The position numbers were made by a program, and so were the translations under genes. From contig CAMBFZ010000010.1 in the NCBI GenBank assembly GCA_945866125.1, positions 1 to 64,000 of the forward strand: DNA of 64,000 bases. The letters are read 5' to 3'. Shown in pieces: positions 43,502 to 51,752 of the stretch (its first letter is position 1; the number at the start of each line of letters is the position of its first letter). Source of the stretch: Bordetella parapertussis. GTDB taxonomy: Bacteria > Pseudomonadota > Gammaproteobacteria > Burkholderiales > Burkholderiaceae_D. Below the pieces are notes generated by a model. It ran no database searches. It saw nothing but the letters and a program-made list of their open reading frames with translations, and was not told where the DNA came from.

Positions 43502-44335
43502 ATGTCACCCGAAGATTACTGCCAACAAAAAGCCGCAAAAAGCGGCTCCAGTTTTTATTACAGCTTTCTGTTTTTGCCACCGCAACGACGCCAGGCCATC
43601 ACTGCTTTGTACGCCTTTTGTCGCGAAGTCGACGACGTCGTCGATGAATGTACCGATCAGGCATTGGCCCGCACCAAGCTGATCTGGTGGCGCAAAGAAG
43701 TCGCGCAGATGCAAAACGGCGCGCCGACCCACCCCGTGACGCGGGCACTTGCGCCCCATCTGCACACCTTCAATATTCGGGGCGAACATCTGCAAGCCGT
43801 GATCGACGGCATGGAAATGGATCTCGATCAAACTCGCTACCTCGATTTTCCCGCTTTGAAGCGCTATTGCTGGCATGTGGCCAGTGTCGTCGGCATCATG
43901 TCGGCCAGCATTTTTGGTAGCACCAATCCGCGCACGCTCGATTACGCTGAAAAGCTAGGCCTCGCCTTCCAGCTCACCAATATCATCCGCGACGTTGGCG
44001 AAGATGCCCGACTCGGTCGCATCTACTTACCGGTCAATGAGCTGCAAGAGCACGGCGTGCCTGCCGCCGATCTACTCAATGCCAAGCACAGCGAGCGCTT
44101 CGTTTCGCTCATGCGCGCGCAGGTTCAGCGCGCGCATGCCTGCTATGACGAAGCCTTCGCACTGCTACCGCCCGAAGACCGGCGCGCCCAGCGCCCGGGC
44201 TTGATCATGGCAGCAATTTACCGCACCTTGCTCGAAGAAATTGAGCGCGATGGCTTTCACGTGCTCGAGCATCGTATCGCGCTGACACCCATTCGCAAAC
44301 TCTGGCTGGCCTGGAAGACCTGGGTTAAAAATTGA
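43502..44335 (+). CDS. hpnD: Presqualene diphosphate synthase HpnD
   Basis: An enzyme of 277 residues that condenses two farnesyl diphosphates to presqualene diphosphate. The motifs are YAFCREVDDVVDEC near residue 45 and LTNIIRDVGEDARLGRIYLP near 165. The start SPEDYCQQKAAKSGSSFYYS is characteristic of HpnD. It lies 61 bases after hpnC, and its stop overlaps the hpnE start by one base (TGATG). Confidence 0.95.
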   Translation: MSPEDYCQQKAAKSGSSFYYSFLFLPPQRRQAITALYAFCREVDDVVDECTDQALARTKLIWWRKEVAQMQNGAPTHPVTRALAPHLHTFNIRGEHLQAVIDGMEMDLDQTRYLDFPALKRYCWHVASVVGIMSASIFGSTNPRTLDYAEKLGLAFQLTNIIRDVGEDARLGRIYLPVNELQEHGVPAADLLNAKHSERFVSLMRAQVQRAHACYDEAFALLPPEDRRAQRPGLIMAAIYRTLLEEIERDGFHVLEHRIALTPIRKLWLAWKTWVKN

Positions 44336-45663
44336 TGCCACGCGTGTCCTCTGTGGCCGTGATCGGCGCCGGATGGGCAGGCTGCGCCACGGCCGTCAGA
44401 CTGACCAGTCTTGGCTATCAGGTGACTTTGCTCGAAGCCACACGCACAGCAGGTGGGCGCGCGCGACGCGTTGAACAGCAAGGCCTGGTGCTCGACAATG
44501 GCCAGCATATTTTGCTTGGCGCTTACCGCGACAGCCTCAGCCTAATGCGTACCGTCGGTATCCGCCCCGACGATGCCCTGCTACGCTTGCCGCTTCAAAT
44601 GCGCTACCCACCCGATTCAGGCGGCATGGATTTACTCGCCCCGCATTTGCCCGCGCCGCTGCATATGGCTTGGGCGCTATGGCGAGCCGACGGGCTGAGC
44701 GCCCAAGATAAGCTGGCGTTAGCGCGCTTCTTTAGCGCGGCGCGCTGGATGGACTGGCGGCTTGAAGTCGATTGCAGCGTCTTGCAATTACTCGAGCGCT
44801 TTGACCAGACCGAACGCGTGGTGAGTCTGCTATGGCGGCCGCTTTGCCTCGCTGCGCTCAACACGCCGCCCGAGCGTGCTTCGGCCAGCGTATTTTTGCA
44901 TGTGCTGCGTGACAGCCTTGGCGCCCGCCGCGCTGCGTCCGATATGCTATTACCCCGCGTCGATTTGTCTGCGCTGTTGCCTGATGCCGCCATGCGCTAT
45001 CTGGAAGCACATGGCAGCCAATCGCAAACCGGCGTCCTTGTACGCAGTATCAGCAAAAAAAACCAGCAGTGGCAAATCCATGCCGATGCGTATTGTGCTG
45101 ATTTCGATGCACTGATTGTGGCTACGCCGCCGTGGGTCGCGGCCACCTTACTGCACGATCACGACCCGGCCTTGTCGAGCCTACCGTTTACATATGAATC
45201 GATCACGACATGCTATTTGCGCTACCCGGCTACGGTCACCTTGCCTAGCCCGTTTTACGCGCTTCAGGACGCCGCGCAACATCATCAGTGGGGACAATTC
45301 GTCTTTGACCGCGGCCAGCTTCACGCCGCGCAAGCGGGTCTGCTTGCTGTCGTCATCAGCGCCTCTGCAGAGGCGCATGCGCTCGGTGCCGACGCCTTGC
45401 TTGATGCGGTTGCCATCCAGCTCGCGACCGTATTTCAGCGCGAGGAACTCAAGCAACCGTTATGGCGCCAGTGCATCACAGAAAAGCGGGCTACATTTGC
45501 CTGTACACCCGGCCTGAAACGACCCGTAAACGCCACTGCCTGTGAACGACTCTGGATTGCTGGTGACTACACCGCCGGCGACTATCCGGCTACGCTGGAA
45601 AGTGCCGTCCAAAGCGGCCTGGCAGCAGCGCATCTGCTAACTCGCGCAAATGCGACTCAATAA
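44335..45663 (+). CDS. hpnE: Hydroxysqualene dehydroxylase HpnE
   Basis: An FAD-dependent amine oxidase/desaturase-like protein of 442 residues that reduces hydroxysqualene to squalene. The dinucleotide motif VIGAGWAGCATAVRLTSLGY and the GGRARR motif lie at the N-terminus. LDNGQHILLGAYRDSL is the HpnE signature, and RLWIAGDYTAGDYPATLESA forms the C-terminal FAD-contact block. The ATG overlaps the hpnD stop; a TTG one codon earlier is the alternative. Squalene-hopene cyclase is not in the window, so the final product is open. Confidence 0.95.
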   Translation: MPRVSSVAVIGAGWAGCATAVRLTSLGYQVTLLEATRTAGGRARRVEQQGLVLDNGQHILLGAYRDSLSLMRTVGIRPDDALLRLPLQMRYPPDSGGMDLLAPHLPAPLHMAWALWRADGLSAQDKLALARFFSAARWMDWRLEVDCSVLQLLERFDQTERVVSLLWRPLCLAALNTPPERASASVFLHVLRDSLGARRAASDMLLPRVDLSALLPDAAMRYLEAHGSQSQTGVLVRSISKKNQQWQIHADAYCADFDALIVATPPWVAATLLHDHDPALSSLPFTYESITTCYLRYPATVTLPSPFYALQDAAQHHQWGQFVFDRGQLHAAQAGLLAVVISASAEAHALGADALLDAVAIQLATVFQREELKQPLWRQCITEKRATFACTPGLKRPVNATACERLWIAGDYTAGDYPATLESAVQSGLAAAHLLTRANATQ

Positions 45664-45698
45664 AAAAGGGCAGCGACCATTTGGCGCTACCCTTTTTT
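45662..45698. terminator. Bidirectional terminator between hpnE and the small HTH gene
   Basis: Six A, the arms GGGCAGCG and CGCTACCC with a 9-base loop, then six T. One pair is mismatched on the plus strand but is a G-U pair on the minus strand, so it should work in both directions for the two convergent genes. Confidence 0.8.
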
Positions 45699-45722
45699 AT
45701 GTCGGTCGCCGCGCAACCAGTC

Positions 45723-46022
45723 TCAACTCGCCGCCGCTTCCTTTGGCTTAAAGTGCTTGTCACTGATTCTAAATTTACCGCGCCGGTCACCCATCAGCTG
45801 GCGCAATTCCGCAATCGACAACGCGCTCACCTCATGCATGCGAATCAGCAGTGAGGCCGTGACCGGCAGACGTCGATGCCGAATTTTACTGATCACGGGA
45901 GGCGACACTTCCAATGCGCGCGACAGCGCTGCATCGTTTTTTAGATTGAGCTTGCCAATGAGCGTGGCAAGCAATTGATCCGGGTCATAGCGCTGCATGG
46001 CTTGCATGTTTTCCTGTTCCAT
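45723..46022 (-). CDS. Small helix-turn-helix protein, paralogue A
   Basis: A 99-residue protein with a Cro/XRE-like helix-turn-helix: DAALSRALEV is the likely helix 2 and SPPVISKIRHRRLPVTASL the recognition-helix region. Then come LLIRMHEVSALSIAELRQLM and the basic GDRRGKFR. It shares YDP, PVT-x-x-LLIRM, LMGDRR and KFR with a second gene at 55766-56101, in the same order and spacing, so the two are paralogues. No signal peptide or membrane segment is present. The start has AGAGGAAA. Its DNA target is unknown; a lone regulator is the simplest reading. Confidence 0.8.
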   Translation of the reverse strand: MEQENMQAMQRYDPDQLLATLIGKLNLKNDAALSRALEVSPPVISKIRHRRLPVTASLLIRMHEVSALSIAELRQLMGDRRGKFRISDKHFKPKEAAAS

Positions 46023-46136
46023 TTTTTCCTCTGACGAGTGTTAAGTTCACACGAATTTTGACAACATGCACTCCAGCTACGTTGAGCGAGCACAACGCCC
46101 AACGCGCAACAAAGACGATCCGTCACGCTCGCTGCG

Positions 46137-46613
46137 TCAGCGCAAAATTCCCGCGATCGGCAGAGCTGTCTTGTACTTGACCTGCTTGAGCGCAAAACTC
46201 GATTTGATATTCTTGATCCCTGGAATACGCGTCAGATGTTCGAGAATAAAACGCTCCAGCGCCTGCAGGTCCGGCACCACAATGCGCAGCAGATAATCCT
46301 CATCGCCCGTCATCAGATACACCTCCATGACCTCATCAAAATGACTGACTGCCTGCTCGAAACGTTCGAGGGCACCGGCCTCCTGTTTTTCCAACGACAC
46401 ACGCACAAAGACATTCACCTTTAAGCCAAGCGCATGCGGATCAAGCAACGCGACATAGCCCGAGATCACGCCTTCGCTCTCAAGGCTTTTCACACGCGCC
46501 AGCGTTGGCGAAGGCGACAGGCTTACCTTAGCCGCCAGCTCGACATTGCTGAGGCTGGCATCCTGCTGCAGCCAGCCCAAAATGCGTAAGTCTGTTTTAT
46601 CTAGTTTTTCCAA
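46137..46613 (-). CDS. Lrp/AsnC family transcriptional regulator
   Basis: A feast/famine regulator of 158 residues. The N-terminal helix-turn-helix opens KLDKTDLRILGWLQQDASLS and continues VELAAKVSLSPSPTLARVKS. The C-terminal RAM ligand-binding domain has EVMEVYLMTGDEDYLLRIVV. The start is a TTG with a strong AGGAGA site seven bases before it. It is divergent from the E1 dehydrogenase gene, and the region between them is AT-rich with a palindrome at 46657-46672, so it very likely controls that gene in response to an amino acid. Confidence 0.93.
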   Translation of the reverse strand: MEKLDKTDLRILGWLQQDASLSNVELAAKVSLSPSPTLARVKSLESEGVISGYVALLDPHALGLKVNVFVRVSLEKQEAGALERFEQAVSHFDEVMEVYLMTGDEDYLLRIVVPDLQALERFILEHLTRIPGIKNIKSSFALKQVKYKTALPIAGILR

Positions 46614-46656
46614 AATTTATCTCCTAAAAAAATAGAATTTTAAGCATTTTATATTT

Positions 46657-46672
46657 CAAATTATCAAATTTG
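46657..46672. promoter_or_regulatory. AT-rich palindrome, candidate Lrp-type operator
   Basis: CAAATT-ATCA-AATTTG is a perfect inverted repeat in the 149-base divergent region, 44 bases before the regulator start and 91 bases before the E1 gene. AT-rich palindromes of about this length are typical binding sites of Lrp-family proteins. Confidence 0.5.
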
Positions 46673-46762
46673 CGAAGTTTTTCGGCAGCACATGCCGACC
46701 AGACAAGGGTAAGGTAGCGGCTTCTCGTTATCGACCCACCAACGCATCGCCGCGGAGCTTTT

Positions 46763-49450
46763 ATGCATATCCCCACACCCGAGCACCTGCTCAAACCGTT
46801 TGATCTTGACGCCGACGAGACCGCCGAATGGCTGGCCGCGCTGCATTCAGTACTGGAATCAGCCGGCCCCGAGCGCGCTCGCTTTCTGCTCTCGCAGCTC
46901 TCGGCCGCGGCGCAAGAGGCAGGCCTGCAGTGGCGCGATGCCCGCAACACACCTTACGTCAATACGATACGTCCGGCTGATGAGCCAAGCTACCCCGGTG
47001 GCGCGGACGCCGTGGCGCTCGAAGAAACGCTGGCCGGCATCATGCGCTGGAATGCACTGGCGATGGTGGTGCGGGCTAACCGCGCCTACGGCGAACTCGG
47101 CGGCCATATCGCCAGCTATGCATCGGCAGCTGATTTATTCGAGGTCGGCTTCAATCATTTTTTCCGTGCCCGTACAGGCGAGTTTGGTGGTGACCTCGTC
47201 TATTTTCAGCCGCATTCTGCACCTGGCATTTATGCGCGTGCGTATCTCGAAGGCACCTTGGGCGCGGAAAGTCTTGGCTATTACCGGCAAGAGATCAGCG
47301 CCAAGCAACAAGGTGTGCAAGGTCTGTCTTCTTATCCGCATCCGTGGCTCATGCCCGACTTCTGGCAATTTCCGACGGGGTCAATGGGCATCGGCCCCAT
47401 CAGCGCGATTTATCAGGCGCGTTTCATGCGCTATCTCGAGCACCGTTCCTTGTTAACGGAACAGTCGCGCACAATCTGGGGCGTGTTTGGTGACGGCGAG
47501 ATGGATGAGCCCGAATCACTGGCGGCCTTGTCGCTGGCGTCGCGCGAAAAACTCGACAACCTGGTCTTCGTCATTAACTGCAATCTACAACGGCTAGATG
47601 GCCCGGTGCGCGGCAATGGTCATATCGTTGACGAGCTCGAGACGCTGTTTGCCGGCGCTGGCTGGAACGTCATCAAGCTCCTGTGGGGCTCGGACTGGGA
47701 CCCGCTATTTGCGCGCGATACGGCTGGCGAACTCGTCGATGCGCTCAACCGCACCGTTGATGGTCAGCTGCAAACCTTTGCAGCCAATGACGGCCCATTC
47801 AACCGCGAACATTTTTTTGGGCAAAGCCCGGGCATGCAAGCCATTGGTGCCACCCTCACCGACGACGAAATCGACCGCTTAAAACGCGGCGGGCATGACT
47901 TACGCAAAATTTACGCTGCATACCACGCAGCGATCAACCATCGCGGTGCGCCGACGGTGATTCTGGCGCAGACCAAAAAAGGTTTTGGCATGGGCACCGC
48001 TGGCCAGGGCAAGATGACAACCCATCAGCAGAAAAAACTCGAGCAACAAGACCTGCTCGATTTCCGCGATCGTTTTCATCTGCCACTGTCGGATTCGCAA
48101 GTTGAAAATCTGGAGTTTTACAAGCCCGCTGCTGACAGCCCGGCGATGCAGCATCTGCACGCCCGTCGTGCCGCCTTGGGTGGCCTAATGCCACGCCGGG
48201 TCGATCCGGCGGTCGGCTTGCCGGTGCCACCAATGGCGAGCTACGCGCAGTTTGCCATCGAGGCCAACGGCAAGGAAATGTCGACCACAATGGCGCTGGT
48301 GCGCATGATGGGCAATCTGCTCAAAGACGCCGGGCTGGGCAAGCATGTCGTGCCCATCGTGGCCGATGAGGCACGCACCTTTGGCATGGCCAATTTATTT
48401 CGCACCGTCGGCATCTACTCCGCGCAAGGGCAGTTATACGAGCCCGAAGATATCGGCTCCATCCTCTACTACCGCGAAGCCAAGGACGGCCAGATTCTGG
48501 AAGAAGGCATCACCGAAGCCGGCGCGATTTCATCCTGGACGGCGGCCGCGACAAGTTACTCGGTGCATGGTTTGCCGATGCTGCCTTTTTATATTTACTA
48601 CTCGATGTTTGGATTCCAGCGGGTGGGCGACTTGATATGGGCTGCCGCAGATCAGCGTGCGCGCGGCTTTCTGATCGGTGCGACGTCTGGGCGCACCACC
48701 TTAGGCGGCGAAGGTCTGCAGCATCAGGACGGCAGCAGTCATCTCATGTCGGCTGCGATACCCAATTGCATCTCCTACGATCCCGCTTATGCCTATGAAC
48801 TTGCGGTGATTGTCGACGCCGGCATGGATCGCATGCTGCGCAAAAACGACGACGTGTTTTACTACATCACCGTCACCAACGAAAACGAAGACCAGCCAAG
48901 CATGCCCGAGGGCGCCCAAGAAGGCATCTTGCGCGGCATGCATTGTGTCAAACCCGTTGCAGGCGCCGATGTGCGCCTACTCGCGGCAGGGCCCTTGCTG
49001 AAAGAAGCCATGGCCGCAGCCAAGCTGCTCGACGAGCTGTTTGCCCTCAAAGCCGAAATCTGGAGCGTAACCAGTTACTCGGAACTCGCGCGCGACGGCA
49101 TCGCCGCCGAACGCGCACAACGACTACAGGCCAGCACCACGCTGCCTTGGGTCACGCAACAATTGCAAGCGAGTGCTGCTCCGGTTATTGCGGTGTCGGA
49201 TTATGTGCGGGCGGTCGCCGAAAGTGTGCGCGCCTTCGTGCCGGCGCGCTACGTGACGCTAGGTACGGATGGCTTCGGGCGCAGTGATACGCGCGCCAAT
49301 CTACGCGACTTTTTTGAAGTCGATGCCAAGTGGATTGCGTATACCGCGTTAGCCGAACTCGGTGCAGGCAAGAAGACCGCTGCTGCGATGCGCGAGATAG
49401 CTGTCAAGCTGGGATTGAATCTGGATAAACCGCTGTCGTCGGATGTTTGA
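46763..49450 (+). CDS. Homodimeric 2-oxo acid dehydrogenase E1 (AceE/MdeB-like)
   Basis: A thiamine-diphosphate decarboxylase of 895 residues, colinear with pyruvate dehydrogenase E1. The TPP motif begins GVFGDGEMDEPESLAALSLA and ends near FVINCNLQRLDG. YRANxAYGELGG-like and YYQPHSAPG-like blocks precede it, and GRTTLGGEGLQHQDGSSHL lies in the central domain. It is isolated: no E2 or E3 gene follows, only a terminator. A divergent Lrp regulator next to a lone E1 recalls Pseudomonas MdeR/MdeB, where the E1 acts on 2-oxobutanoate from methionine. Pyruvate, 2-oxobutanoate or a branched-chain oxo acid are all possible substrates; I favour an amino-acid-derived one. The start has CGGAG. Confidence 0.9.
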   Translation: MHIPTPEHLLKPFDLDADETAEWLAALHSVLESAGPERARFLLSQLSAAAQEAGLQWRDARNTPYVNTIRPADEPSYPGGADAVALEETLAGIMRWNALAMVVRANRAYGELGGHIASYASAADLFEVGFNHFFRARTGEFGGDLVYFQPHSAPGIYARAYLEGTLGAESLGYYRQEISAKQQGVQGLSSYPHPWLMPDFWQFPTGSMGIGPISAIYQARFMRYLEHRSLLTEQSRTIWGVFGDGEMDEPESLAALSLASREKLDNLVFVINCNLQRLDGPVRGNGHIVDELETLFAGAGWNVIKLLWGSDWDPLFARDTAGELVDALNRTVDGQLQTFAANDGPFNREHFFGQSPGMQAIGATLTDDEIDRLKRGGHDLRKIYAAYHAAINHRGAPTVILAQTKKGFGMGTAGQGKMTTHQQKKLEQQDLLDFRDRFHLPLSDSQVENLEFYKPAADSPAMQHLHARRAALGGLMPRRVDPAVGLPVPPMASYAQFAIEANGKEMSTTMALVRMMGNLLKDAGLGKHVVPIVADEARTFGMANLFRTVGIYSAQGQLYEPEDIGSILYYREAKDGQILEEGITEAGAISSWTAAATSYSVHGLPMLPFYIYYSMFGFQRVGDLIWAAADQRARGFLIGATSGRTTLGGEGLQHQDGSSHLMSAAIPNCISYDPAYAYELAVIVDAGMDRMLRKNDDVFYYITVTNENEDQPSMPEGAQEGILRGMHCVKPVAGADVRLLAAGPLLKEAMAAAKLLDELFALKAEIWSVTSYSELARDGIAAERAQRLQASTTLPWVTQQLQASAAPVIAVSDYVRAVAESVRAFVPARYVTLGTDGFGRSDTRANLRDFFEVDAKWIAYTALAELGAGKKTAAAMREIAVKLGLNLDKPLSSDV

Positions 49451-49451
49451 A

Positions 49452-49490
49452 TAAAAAAATAACAAGAAGCCTGAACCAGGCTTCTTGTTA
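49452..49490. terminator. Intrinsic terminator between the E1 gene and the oxidoreductase operon
   Basis: TAACAAGAAGCCTG and CAGGCTTCTTGTTA form a perfect 14-bp stem with a three-base loop. A run of T follows on the minus strand (49452-49459), so it clearly serves the minus operon and may also stop the plus transcript. Confidence 0.85.
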
Positions 49491-49530
49491 TGTAGGCCAA
49501 ACTCCCGCTGTAATCAAAACGGATTGCGCT

Positions 49531-50889
49531 TCAAGCGGCCTTTACTACCGCCTCATGCGCAAACACCCGCTCCATCTCGCGGCGGAATTTGACGGCGGTC
49601 GCGTTTGAATCAAACGCCACATCAGCCCAGCTTACTGCGCTACCCGCCTTCACCGGCCGGATCACTTTAACGCCATGCGCGAGCCCCAGTGGCAAGCCGC
49701 CCAAGGCCAGTGATTCGCTGGCGGGCAAGAGCTTGCCGTACACGGTAAAGCCGCCTTCGCCATCCAGCATTTCACCAGCAACCAGATCGCGCTTGGCAGT
49801 CGCCACCACATCGCCATGCCAGCACACGGGCGCACCAGTTGATTCGCCGCGCACGCCAATAGAGGCCACGCTGATGCCGAGCTCCAAACCGATCAGGTGA
49901 AACGGTTTGTACATCGAAGAATACTGACCACTCGGGTCCGTGATCAGACCATATTCCTTGAAGCAGCGCGCCACATACTCGCTATCTGCTGCAAAGGTCA
50001 CATAGACCCCCCAGCGCAGATCGCGAAACACAGGCCGTGCATCACGCTCAAGGCTGGAAATCACTTCAACCTGACCACGTACATCCAGAATGCCACCATC
50101 TGACACCGGCTTTAACACACGCGCCAGATCATCGACACCGACAGCGGGGAATCGTAAGCCAGACGGCGCCGCGAGCCCTGTCGCATTGGCCACCGACGCC
50201 ATCTCGATCGCGCTTTTTGTACCATCTAAAAAGCTGTTGAACATCTGCGCGTTCATCCCACCGCGTGCGGCGTCTTCAGGCGTTATGCCGTAGTGCTGCC
50301 AGACCGTATCCGGTGTCGAGGTGTGATAAGACGGTAGGTACTTAGTGCCCTTGCCAGCGGCGACCACCGAAAAACCAGCTGCCCGCGCCCAGTCCACCAT
50401 TTCGCAAATTAACGCGGGTTGATCCCCATAGGCGAGCGAATACACAATGCCGGCCTCATCCGCGCGACGCTTGAGGAGTGGTCCGGCCAGTGCATCGGCT
50501 TCCACATTAACCATCACGATATGCTTGCCATGCTCGCAGCAGGCCAGCACATGGGCGATACCAATGGCAGGGTTGCCGGTAGCGTCAATGATGATGTCAA
50601 TATGGGGCGATTTGATCAAGGCCATCCCGTCATCAACGATGGCGGTGTTGCCGTCCTTGGCCGCAGCGTCGAGCGAGCTGGCACTGAAACGTTCGTCAGT
50701 CCAACCGACATTACGCAAGGCCTCGCGCGCGCGAGGCGGCGACAGATCAGCGACGCCGACGAGATGAATACCCGGTGTGCGCGGTGCCTGCGACAGATAC
50801 ATCGAGCCGAATTTGCCGGCACCAATAATGCCAACCTTGAGAGGAGTACCGGCAGCGGCGCGTTGCGCCAATTTTGCGTAAAGATTCAT
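49531..50889 (-). CDS. NAD(P)-dependent oxidoreductase with a C-terminal SAF-like domain
   Basis: A cytoplasmic protein of 452 residues. The N-terminal Rossmann domain opens KVGIIGAGKFGSMYLSQAPR and resembles homoserine dehydrogenase and Gfo/Idh/MocA oxidoreductases (DATGNPAIGIAHVLACCEHG follows). The middle has GKGTKYLPSYHTSTPDTVW. The C-terminal part (from about 365) reads VVATAKRDLVAGEMLDGEGG and GLAHGVKVIRPVKAGSAV, which looks like an SAF/antifreeze-like domain. The substrate is unknown. It is last in the order GntR, EctD-like hydroxylase, oxidoreductase, 11 bases after the hydroxylase, so it may oxidise the hydroxylated product. Confidence 0.8.
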   Translation of the reverse strand: MNLYAKLAQRAAAGTPLKVGIIGAGKFGSMYLSQAPRTPGIHLVGVADLSPPRAREALRNVGWTDERFSASSLDAAAKDGNTAIVDDGMALIKSPHIDIIIDATGNPAIGIAHVLACCEHGKHIVMVNVEADALAGPLLKRRADEAGIVYSLAYGDQPALICEMVDWARAAGFSVVAAGKGTKYLPSYHTSTPDTVWQHYGITPEDAARGGMNAQMFNSFLDGTKSAIEMASVANATGLAAPSGLRFPAVGVDDLARVLKPVSDGGILDVRGQVEVISSLERDARPVFRDLRWGVYVTFAADSEYVARCFKEYGLITDPSGQYSSMYKPFHLIGLELGISVASIGVRGESTGAPVCWHGDVVATAKRDLVAGEMLDGEGGFTVYGKLLPASESLALGGLPLGLAHGVKVIRPVKAGSAVSWADVAFDSNATAVKFRREMERVFAHEAVVKAA

Positions 50890-50900
50890 GGACTGTTCGC

Positions 50901-51752
50901 TTACGCCGCCTGGCCATCAGGGATGCCGTGTTGCTCGGCCAGCGGCGTGCCATCCTTCCAAGGTAAATCAATCGGATAGGCGCGCTGCAGACAATCGTCC
51001 GGCAAACAGTCGATCGGTGTGAAATCACGATGCGCAATATAGCCGGGCCGCTTGAAACGACGAATGTGGTTCGATACCGTACACAAGCTCAGATAGACCG
51101 TGATGCGGTCCCATGGGGAGAGATTCGGTGCCGACGCATGCACAAGGCAACTGTCAAACATAATCATCGAGCCAGCGGGTCCTTTGGGGGCGACGATCCC
51201 CCCTTTGTTAACCAACGTGCGGATGTTATCGTTACTGATGGTCCAGAGCGGATAGCTCGTCGTCGAGGTATCGTGACCGGCCTCAAGCGCGCCCATTTTG
51301 TGGCTGCCCGGGATGAACTGCAAAGGCCCATTGAATTCGTTGACTTCATCAAGAAAAATCGCGACATTCATCGCCCGTGAGGTCGGCATCTGATCATCGT
51401 TAAGCCAGGTGCCGTAGTCCTGATGCCATTGCCAGACATCGCCGTCAAAGGCCATTTTGCCGTTCACTTTAAACTGATGCATGTAGAGCTTTTCGCCAAA
51501 AATCTGCTCGACGGGCTCGATCATGCGGGGATGACGGCCTAGTGCTGCAAACGGCGCGCTATACATATGCGCAGCAAAATTTGTTCGCACCACCGTTTTG
51601 CCTTTTTCGCGCACATTTTCCACACGATCTTGGGCGTAAAGACGCGGCGCTTCATCGCGCAGCACGCGGGTTTCTTCGGGAGAAAAAAGCGAAGGAAAAA
51701 ATAAATAACCGTCCCGATCAAATTGCGCTAATTGTTCCGCGGTGAGTTTCAT
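50901..51752 (-). CDS. EctD-like 2-oxoglutarate/Fe(II) dioxygenase (phytanoyl-CoA dioxygenase family)
   Basis: A non-haem iron hydroxylase of 283 residues. The iron site is HxD at His110/Asp112 in DVWQWHQDYGTW plus distal His205 in CLVHASAPNLSPWDR; Arg216 would hold 2-oxoglutarate. FLDEVNEFNGPLQFIPGSHK is close to ectoine hydroxylase (EctD), but no ectoine synthesis gene is present, so another amino acid or acyl derivative is the likely substrate. I start at KLTAEQLAQFDRDGYLFF (ATG at 51752), overlapping the GntR stop by four bases; the frame runs 29 codons further upstream. Confidence 0.85.
   Translation of the reverse strand: MKLTAEQLAQFDRDGYLFFPSLFSPEETRVLRDEAPRLYAQDRVENVREKGKTVVRTNFAAHMYSAPFAALGRHPRMIEPVEQIFGEKLYMHQFKVNGKMAFDGDVWQWHQDYGTWLNDDQMPTSRAMNVAIFLDEVNEFNGPLQFIPGSHKMGALEAGHDTSTTSYPLWTISNDNIRTLVNKGGIVAPKGPAGSMIMFDSCLVHASAPNLSPWDRITVYLSLCTVSNHIRRFKRPGYIAHRDFTPIDCLPDDCLQRAYPIDLPWKDGTPLAEQHGIPDGQAA

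Noticed and set aside
46800..47456. A 218-codon alternative frame inside the E1 gene
   Set aside because: The E1 frame carries all family motifs; the second frame is Arg/Ser-rich shadow sequence.
50901..51752. Ectoine hydroxylase EctD itself
   Set aside because: The motif is close, but ectABC are absent and the neighbours point to organic acid metabolism, so only EctD-like is claimed.
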